DNA of 51,413 bases from Acidimicrobiia bacterium. GTDB lineage: Bacteria; Actinomycetota; Acidimicrobiia; Spongiisociales; ZC4RG35. The position numbers and the translations under genes were made by a program. Each line of letters starts with the position of its first letter. Position 1 is the stretch's first letter. Shown piece after piece: positions 45,983-51,413 of this stretch. The notes below the pieces were generated by a model. That model did no database searches. It was not told the DNA's origin and worked only from the letters and a program-made list of their open reading frames with translations. Location of the stretch: positions 1 to 51,413 of the forward strand of contig JAICGW010000004.1 in NCBI GenBank assembly GCA_025922945.1, written 5' to 3'.

Positions 45983-47980
45983 GTGGTTGCGGCTAAATCC
46001 ACTGCCCCCTGGGGTCCTCCTAGTCCTGCCCTGGGCGTGGCCATTGGCGGGTCGTTTCATGGAGCCCGCGCCCTCAGTGGCCTCATCGCCGCCTGTGGCT
46101 TTGGCCTGCTCGCCTTCAGCTGGGGGTGGTGGGAGGGCTGGCAGCTCTCCCTCTTCTCCCTAGCAGTCGCCGCTCACGGGCTCCACCGAAAGACCCATCC
46201 TGAAAGATCGCTGGTCATCTCTCTCGCCGTCGATCTCTTTTGGTTGGCAGCGATCTTTCTCGCCGGCGAGCCGCCGGTCTGGGCCTTCATTCCCGGGCTC
46301 TGCTACATCGTCGTCGCCGGTGTGCTGGCCCTCGACGGGTGGCGGGCAGGGGTCCTGGTCATCTCCGCCATGTCCCTCTTCGCGGCAGCCGCCTTCATGG
46401 CTGACCTCTATCCCTCGACCGATTGGTCCGTGCCACGCCAGTGGGTGTTAGTCGCGCTGGCGGTCGCGATACACCTGCCCACAATGACGTGGCTCATCTC
46501 CTCGTCCACCCGTCTTCTTCGCTCCCGACAGCAACTCTCCGAAAGCCTGATCGAGAAGGAGGGCCGCCTGCGGGTCGTCACCGACAATGCGAGCGACGGC
46601 ATCGTCGCCTTCGACGAGGAAGGACGGATCACTTTCGCCAACCGCACCCTGGATCCGATCCTCGGATTTCGGCCCACCGACGTGATCGGCTCCTCCATCG
46701 ATCGCCTCCTCCCGACCATCGACCGAGCATCGATCAGGGCTTCTCGGGAAACGATCAATCTCTCGCTCTTGGGACTGCACCGCTTGGGTCACGAGGTGGC
46801 GCTGGAAGTCACGATTGGGCGCACCCGGGAGAAGGGCGCACCGCTCTACGTGGCAGTGATGAGAGACGTTTCCGACAAAAGGGCCGTCTTTCAGCGCATC
46901 GAATTCCAAGCCGCGCTCTTGGACCAGGTCCGGACCATGGTGGTGGCCGCCGATCTCGACGGGCGCTTGATCTATGTCAACGCCAACGCCGTTGCGGCGT
47001 TGGGAATTCGTCCCGAGCAGATGCGTCGCTCCCGCTTGCTGGATTTGCTGACCGACGAGGCGCGGGAGGCGCTGGCAGGCATCGACGTCCCTTTGGAGGG
47101 AACCTGGCGGGGAGAAACCATCCTGCGGGGAGTGGACGGTGCCGAAGTACCAGCGCTCGCCACCATCACTCGGATCCGGGATGCCGATGGAGTCCCGATC
47201 GGATTGGGCGCGATCGCGGTCGACATCACGGAGCGCAAGCGCACCGAGGAAAAACTGGCTGCTCTCCTGGCCTCAAAAGACGAGTTCGTCACCTCCGTCT
47301 CTCATGAGCTGCGGACACCGCTGACGGTCATCGTCGGGATGGCCCAGGAACTGCGGTCCTCTTTCGACGAGTTCAGTGGCGAAGCGGCTCGCGACCTAAT
47401 CGGGGTCATCGCCGACCAGGCGAGCGATCTGGCCAACATTGTCCAGGACCTTCTGGTCATCGGCAGATCAGATGGGGGTGGATCCCTCGTCATCAATCGA
47501 GAATCGATCGCCATCGACGAGGAGCTGAAAGCGTGCCTCAAGCTTTACCTTCCTGCCGACCGTGAGATCGAGCTCAACCTCGATTCGAGCCAGCCGGTGG
47601 TTGCCGACGCCCTCCGACTTCGCCAGGTTCTTCGCAATCTCCTCACCAACGCTATTCGTTATGGCGGTCCCAACCTCAGGGCGATCGTGAAGCAGAACTC
47701 TCTGTTCACCACCTTCTCCCTCTGGGATGACGGCACCGGGGTGCCGCCCGAGGATGTCAACGAGATCTTTCAGCCGTACGTCCGCTCGAGATCGGGACCG
47801 GCCCTCCCGGGCTCAATGGGTTTGGGCTTGGCGGTGGCGCGCAAACTCAGCCAGCTGATGGGCGGTGACCTGGTCTATGAACGGCGCGGCGAGTGGTCGG
47901 TATTCGAAATGACGTTGCCAACGGCCCTGGTCGAAAAGAAGCGCGCTCACCTTCGAGCCGTGGAGAGTGCAGTCGGCTAG
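45983..47980 (+). CDS. Membrane PAS-PAS sensor histidine kinase (orphan)
   Basis: A 665-residue sensor kinase. Six or so membrane helices occupy residues 15-175, followed by two PAS domains (about 195-315 with DNASDGIVAFDEEGRITFAN, and 320-430 with VAADLDGRLIYVNANA), a HisKA domain with the phosphorylated His441 in VSHELRTPLTVI, and an ATPase domain with N-box LRNLLTNAIRYGG and G-box SLWDDGTGVPP and GLGLAVARKL. GTG 45983 is the probable start. No response regulator is adjacent. Stimulus unknown. Confidence 0.92.
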   Translation: MVAAKSTAPWGPPSPALGVAIGGSFHGARALSGLIAACGFGLLAFSWGWWEGWQLSLFSLAVAAHGLHRKTHPERSLVISLAVDLFWLAAIFLAGEPPVWAFIPGLCYIVVAGVLALDGWRAGVLVISAMSLFAAAAFMADLYPSTDWSVPRQWVLVALAVAIHLPTMTWLISSSTRLLRSRQQLSESLIEKEGRLRVVTDNASDGIVAFDEEGRITFANRTLDPILGFRPTDVIGSSIDRLLPTIDRASIRASRETINLSLLGLHRLGHEVALEVTIGRTREKGAPLYVAVMRDVSDKRAVFQRIEFQAALLDQVRTMVVAADLDGRLIYVNANAVAALGIRPEQMRRSRLLDLLTDEAREALAGIDVPLEGTWRGETILRGVDGAEVPALATITRIRDADGVPIGLGAIAVDITERKRTEEKLAALLASKDEFVTSVSHELRTPLTVIVGMAQELRSSFDEFSGEAARDLIGVIADQASDLANIVQDLLVIGRSDGGGSLVINRESIAIDEELKACLKLYLPADREIELNLDSSQPVVADALRLRQVLRNLLTNAIRYGGPNLRAIVKQNSLFTTFSLWDDGTGVPPEDVNEIFQPYVRSRSGPALPGSMGLGLAVARKLSQLMGGDLVYERRGEWSVFEMTLPTALVEKKRAHLRAVESAVG

Positions 47981-47983
47981 GTT
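47978..47983 (+). promoter_or_regulatory. -10 box overlapping the kinase stop codon, leaderless
   Basis: TAGGTT, whose first three bases are the histidine kinase stop codon, is followed by 7 nt and the ATG of the next gene at 47991. This would give the small gene its own leaderless transcript. Confidence 0.4.
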
Positions 47984-47990
47984 CGGGCCT

Positions 47991-48344
47991 ATGCGGGTTC
48001 AAACTGGCCAACTCGTTGCTCTGGGATATGGCAGGTATGTGCGATCCGACGATGTGATCGCCGTGGAGCCGATCACCGAGGGTCGTGGTCCCGGTCGGAG
48101 GTCTCTCGTTTGGGTCCGGGGGATATCGGACCCATTGGTTGCCTCGCGGAGCGAGGGGTCGGTGGTCGACGACCTGGTTACTCCGGCCGAGGAAGCAGCT
48201 CGCATGAACGCGCAGCGTTCGGTCCTAAGAAAGATGACCCGGGTTCTCGATTCGGTCTCGCCCGGGGTGAAGCGAGTGCTGGCCGAGGAGACCCGAGCCG
48301 ACATCGATGATTTGGTGGCGGAAGGAAACCGCGTTCTCGGCTGA
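47991..48344 (+). CDS. Small RemA/DUF370-like protein (tentative)
   Basis: A 117-residue cytosolic protein. Its first half, LVALGYGRYVRSDDVIAVEPI and GRRSLVWVRGISDPLVASRSEGSV, resembles the RemA/RemB (DUF370) pattern of a GYGxxV start, a VIAI strand and a short R-rich segment; RemA is a DNA-binding regulator of matrix genes. The second half is a helical extension (EEAARMNAQRSVLRKMTRVL, LAEETRADIDDLVAEG). Similarity is by eye and modest. It lies 10 nt after the orphan kinase gene. Confidence 0.55.
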   Translation: MRVQTGQLVALGYGRYVRSDDVIAVEPITEGRGPGRRSLVWVRGISDPLVASRSEGSVVDDLVTPAEEAARMNAQRSVLRKMTRVLDSVSPGVKRVLAEETRADIDDLVAEGNRVLG

Positions 48345-48355
48345 GAACAGCTGAA

Positions 48356-49849
48356 TCAGAAGAGCCAGGGGAGGTTTGCGTTCCAAACCGGAACGGGCGC
48401 CAGCGCCCGGAGTGAGGTGCGCAGGACCTTCACCATTTCCAGACGAGTAACCGCTCCCCAAGGGTCGGCCATCGACCCGGTGAAATCACCGAATTGTCGG
48501 GATTGAGATGGCGACAGCGCGAGGGCGGGCGCCAGCATCGCCGCAAGCTGCTGTCGCGAGACGAGCGCCGTCGGACAGAAGGCATCCGTTCCGCAAGGCT
48601 GTGCGAGTCCGGCGGCGGCCAGGGTGTTGATGTTGGGTTCGTGCGGCGATCCTTCGTCGTCTGCGAAGAAGTCCTGCTCCGAGGGAGCGAGATCGAGGGC
48701 CCGGACGAGGAATGTCGCGGCCTGTTCCCTGCTCACCCACTGGTTGGGACAAAAATGGCGTTCGGTGCAGCCGCTGACGATCCCGCGTTCGGCCAGCCAC
48801 TCGACGTCCTGCTGGACCTCGAGTTGGTCGTCATCGGCGAAACGCCCGGTGTAGGGAGTGAAAGCCAGCGGGCCGGGCTGAAACCAGCGCCGCAAGGGCC
48901 AGACGTGGGTGGCGGAGGCGAGGCTCATTCCCTCCCGCCAGCCCGGGGCCAGGTTGGCACCATCCCACACTTTCCAATCGGTTTCCTTGTTGAAATTGAA
49001 GTAGACGAGCCCGACGACGTTCGGATCCCAGGCGGCGGCATTGAAGAGATCTCGCAACCAGGCGTCGCGATCTCCGCCGGCGCTCGAGCTTCCTACTTGG
49101 GTGATGAGGAACGGCTTGTAGGGCGCGAAGCTGCGTAGCTCATCGAGCACCGCCAGGCCCGAATCCCAGATGCCGGTCCAGCGGCTCACCGCGGCTCCAA
49201 AGTTGTAGACCGAGATCCCGACGAAGTCGACAATGTCTTCGCCCGGGTAGTAGTCCGCGGTTCGAAACGGCTCGACCGACCAGGCATTAGGGGCGAAGAC
49301 CCAGCGCACCTTGGTCGCGTCGAGCCCGACGCCGCGGGAGATGTCGACGATCCTTCGATATGCGGACTTGAAGCCCGCCGGATCCATTCCGTATGGCACC
49401 CAATTCCCGTTCATCTCCTGGAGAGGGGCGATCAACAGCGAGCGGCCGGCGCCCTTGTCGGTCCAACTCTTGACCCGTGCCGCCCATTGAGCGATGTGAG
49501 CGTCGTAGGAGCCATTGGCGATCTCGGCCGCGGAGACCATGATCTCAAGGTTGGCGACCGGAGTGGTCTGGGCGTTCCACGCTTGCTCGAGGATGTGATC
49601 GGTGTTGTCGATCCCATGCTCTGATTCGAAGAGATGATGGAAGGTTCCGGTGAGCGAGATGCGCTTTCCCGCCGCTTGGCCAATCCCGACCAGGTCGGAT
49701 CCCGCCACCCATTGATCGGAGTAGACGCCAGCGAGCAAGATCTCATTTCCGAGCGGCTGAATCTCGGGGTTTTCGGTGGCGGATGCCGGAATCGCTATCG
49801 ACACCAGAGCGACGACCACGAGCAGGCAAAACGACCGTCGCTCCGACAT
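48356..49849 (-). CDS. Secreted GH26-like (beta-mannanase fold) protein with SLH repeats
   Basis: A 497-residue exported protein: signal peptide to about residue 24, a GH26-like TIM barrel (30-320), then SLH repeats (335-497) anchoring it to the cell surface. The acid/base region reads PLQEMNGNWVPYG with Glu145. Where the nucleophile Glu is expected, about 100 residues later, the sequence is FLITQVGSSS with Gln251 (codon CAA instead of GAA), so hydrolysis may be lost. SLH units carry GIVSGCTERHFCPNQWVSREQAATFLVRAL; the third is shortened. The natural polysaccharide is unknown. Confidence 0.78.
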   Translation of the reverse strand: MSERRSFCLLVVVALVSIAIPASATENPEIQPLGNEILLAGVYSDQWVAGSDLVGIGQAAGKRISLTGTFHHLFESEHGIDNTDHILEQAWNAQTTPVANLEIMVSAAEIANGSYDAHIAQWAARVKSWTDKGAGRSLLIAPLQEMNGNWVPYGMDPAGFKSAYRRIVDISRGVGLDATKVRWVFAPNAWSVEPFRTADYYPGEDIVDFVGISVYNFGAAVSRWTGIWDSGLAVLDELRSFAPYKPFLITQVGSSSAGGDRDAWLRDLFNAAAWDPNVVGLVYFNFNKETDWKVWDGANLAPGWREGMSLASATHVWPLRRWFQPGPLAFTPYTGRFADDDQLEVQQDVEWLAERGIVSGCTERHFCPNQWVSREQAATFLVRALDLAPSEQDFFADDEGSPHEPNINTLAAAGLAQPCGTDAFCPTALVSRQQLAAMLAPALALSPSQSRQFGDFTGSMADPWGAVTRLEMVKVLRTSLRALAPVPVWNANLPWLF

Positions 49850-49891
49850 GGGAATCGGGATCGGTTCTAAAACTTCAGAACTTGAATCGGC

Positions 49892-50569
49892 CTATTTCGA
49901 GTTGGGCCTTTCGAGCCATTCGATGGCTGCGGTGTAGCGATCCATCTCTGCCACGTAAGTCTTCGAGTCGACCTTGATTTCGTCGGCGTAGTGCGCATGT
50001 CGAAGTCCCATGGCCTGAGCAGCAAAGCGAGCTCCACGGAAGTACACCTTCAGCTCGCGAAGGTTGAGGGTCCGCGGCCCAGCCTCGGCGGGACCGATTT
50101 CTGGCGGCTCCTGGGTTGTCGTCGGAAAACTGAGTGCTTGGGCTGCTGCCAGCACGTCTTCTTCCGGCATCCGGTCCGCGAAGTCCCGTGATTCGAACCG
50201 GAACGCTTCCTTGGCCTCGGTGGTCAGCACCACAAGCGCCGGACGCGAAATATTGCGTTCGTCTTCTTCGTCGGCCACACCAAAGGGTGTGATCGCCTGT
50301 GAACGGTCGGGATCGGACAGATAGGGGAAAGGCAAGGACAGCTTCTCGATCATCGCCGAGTTCTGCCGCGGTGAATCGATCGAAATAGCAAAGAGCCGCG
50401 TGCCGGCTTCAAGAAACTGAGGGTGGAGTCTCGCCAGGCTGACCAGCTGGCCGTTGCAATACGATCACCAATCGCCGCGCAGGAAGATGAGCAGCGCAGC
50501 GGCATCAAGCTGGTCTCTGAGTGACCAAGGCTGGCCGGCTTGATCGGTGAGGAGGACGTCGAGTGCCAC
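49892..50569 (-). CDS. Peroxiredoxin-like selenoprotein (UxxC), Sec encoded by TGA at 50465-50467
   Basis: Thioredoxin-fold AhpC/TSA-like protein of 225 residues, read through an in-frame TGA at codon 35. The reading is LLIFLRGDW-U-SYCNGQLVSL: the TGA stands exactly where the family has the first Cys of RGDWCxxC, giving a UxxC redox centre. The frame continues without a break through LFAISIDSPRQNS, LPFPYLSDPD and PALVVL. GTG at 50569 is the only start, since an in-frame TAG lies four codons upstream. A SECIS-like hairpin follows the TGA at the correct distance. If TGA were a stop, only a fragment from ATG 50353 would be made, missing the redox centre. It likely reduces peroxides or disulfides in the cytosol. 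Confidence 0.85.
50433..50451 (-). promoter_or_regulatory. Bacterial SECIS element
   Basis: In the mRNA, GCCAGCU-GGUC-AG-C-CUGGC forms seven base pairs with a single bulged C and a GGUC apical loop. The loop begins 21 nt after the UGA. E. coli fdhF has the same GGUC loop with a single-base bulge at a similar distance (18 nt between), the feature bound by SelB. Confidence 0.75.
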
Positions 50570-50642
50570 CGACCGACCCTATCAGTGATCGGCGATTCGC
50601 TTTCAGAACTAGCTGACGAACCCCTAGAAATTGTCCCAGCCG

Positions 50643-50663
50643 TTCGATAGGTTCAATCGAACA
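50643..50663. promoter_or_regulatory. Inverted repeat upstream of DUF222 gene
   Basis: GTTCGAT and ATCGAAC with a 7-nt gap, ending 2 nt before the ATG. A TAGGTT -10-like hexamer (50649-50654) lies in the gap, so a protein bound here would block transcription. It is not the mycobacterial LexA box, which has the arms in the opposite order with a 4-nt gap. Confidence 0.4.
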
Positions 50664-50665
50664 GA

Positions 50666-51413
50666 TGTACGAGTCTTTCGACGCCGACTTCTCCCCCCAG
50701 CTGGTTTGGGAAGAAGCGCCCTCGGCCCTTCCCGCCGGGCTGGCGGAGATGGAACCCGGGGTGGACCTCGGCAGGTTGCTGGCCGGGCTGGATCTGCTGG
50801 CGTTGACCTCGGGTGATCAGGTGACCGTGATCGCCGCCTGCCGGCGGATGGTCTCGCATTACCAGGCGCTCTCTTACCGGGCGATCTGGACCCTGCTTTC
50901 GACCGAATTGGCGCGGGACGAGGACGAAGCCATGAAGCAGGGAGTCTCACCCCAGCCCCAGGACGCCCTCTTCTTGGTCAGCACCGAGCTCGGGACCGCC
51001 CTCCATCTCTCCACCCGGGGCGCCCAGAACGAGGTCAGCCGGGCCATGGGCCTGGAACGGGTCCAGTCGGTCTTCGAGGCGCTCCTCCGGGGAAGGATCG
51101 ATCTCTACCGGGCCCAAGTGATCATCGACCGCTCCTGCCATCTCCCCGACCCCGATCTGGTTTGGGTGGTATCGCAGGTGATCATCGAGGCCGAGAACCT
51201 CACCGCCTCCCAGATCCGGGTCCGGACCCAGCGGCTCTGTTATCTCGCCAATCCCGAGGGGGCCAAGCTCCGTTATGGAGAAGCGGTCCGCAATCGCTAT
51301 GTCGAGGTGCGGGGATCAGAGTTCGGCACCGCCACCCTGGAGGGAAGGGACCTCCCCCCCGACCGGGCCCAGGCCGCTTATCAGCGGCTGACCCGACTGG
51401 CCCGGAAGCTGAA
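50666..51413 (+). CDS. DUF222 domain protein (HNH endonuclease family), 3' end cut by window edge
   Basis: The 249 visible residues match the DUF222/13E12-repeat family common in actinobacteria: VTVIAACRRMVSHYQALSYRAIWTLLSTEL, then ALFLVSTELGTALHLSTRGAQNEVSRAMGLE, LLRGRIDLYRAQVIIDRS, LTASQIRVRTQRL and DRAQAAYQRLTRLARKL. These proteins usually end in an HNH nuclease domain, which would lie beyond the window. ATG at 50666 is chosen as the first start after the short inverted repeat. Codon use is rich in CGG/CTG, as is common for this mobile-like family. Confidence 0.85.

Noticed and set aside
49892-50353. Short peroxiredoxin fragment starting at ATG 50353, or a pseudogene
   Set aside because: The frame upstream is intact through one TGA at the redox-Cys position with a SECIS hairpin after it, so selenoprotein read-through explains it better than decay.
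50643-50663. LexA/SOS box before the DUF222 gene
   Set aside because: The actinobacterial LexA site has GAAC before GTTC with a 4-nt gap; here the arms are in the reverse order with 7 nt.

Overview
The window is a gene-dense, GC-rich bacterial chromosome segment. I infer an actinobacterium (Actinomycetota), most like the Acidimicrobiia class. The reasons are GTG/TTG starts, several TANNNT -10 boxes 6-8 nt before a start codon (leaderless mRNAs), a LytR-CpsA-Psr protein, an Eis-type acetyltransferase, a DUF222 (13E12-type) gene, SLH repeats with paired cysteines, and many ATGA/GTGA overlaps. This is inference from gene content; no rRNA or marker phylogeny is available here. I saw no tRNA, rRNA, CRISPR array, complete insertion sequence or replication origin, and no gene-free stretch longer than about 200 bases.

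Layout. Positions 1-5597 (minus): purC-purS-purQ-purL joined by 4-nt start/stop overlaps, then a partial ABC exporter. 5633-8124 (plus): a PaaI thioesterase with an 8-codon leader ORF, an LCP cell-wall ligase and a ROK sugar kinase. 8126-9184: a one-gene cassette (AbiEi-like domain plus DUF559 nuclease) between long inverted repeats. 9190-12644 (minus): purB coupled to a CPA2 antiporter with two USP domains. 12685-14963 (plus): a YcaQ/AlkX-type glycosylase-fold protein and a Vgb-like lipoprotein. 14960-17941 (minus): purA-purD-purE. 18006-21038 (plus): a PGM1-like ATP-grasp ligase, then glutamine synthetase. 21088-24594: Eis acetyltransferase, two single-pass membrane proteins, cytochrome b561 and a lone Nfu N-terminal domain. 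24604-32513 (plus): hydantoinase/oxoprolinase HyuA-HyuB, glycolate oxidase GlcD-GlcE-GlcF and a small membrane protein. 32515-38792 (minus): fused E1 of a 2-oxoacid dehydrogenase, an unknown anchored protein, argS and a GNAT. 38874-40853 (plus): an unknown protein and a glutaryl-CoA-type dehydrogenase. 40861-41521: a second DUF559 nuclease between 63-bp direct hairpin repeats. 41523-45821 (minus): metX and a NEW3 protein/ABC-2 exporter operon. 45983-48344 (plus): an orphan PAS histidine kinase and a RemA-like small protein. 48356-50569 (minus): a GH26-like SLH protein and a peroxiredoxin-like selenoprotein. 50666-end (plus): a partial DUF222 protein.

How it works together. Seven de novo purine genes plus purB make IMP intermediates and AMP; glutamine synthetase supplies glutamine for the PurQ/PurL step. 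HyuAB and GlcDEF are carbon/nitrogen scavenging and respiratory 2-hydroxyacid oxidation modules.

Most notable: (1) an in-frame TGA at the peroxidatic position of a peroxiredoxin-like protein, followed by a bacterial SECIS-like hairpin with a GGUC loop, i.e. a selenoprotein that ordinary gene calling truncates; (2) two independent PD-(D/E)XK-like DUF559 nuclease genes, each placed between convergent gene ends and bracketed by repeats that each hold two hairpins, with a related hairpin pair lacking any gene at a third convergent junction. I propose these as an undescribed REP/RAYT-like nuclease-and-palindrome system.
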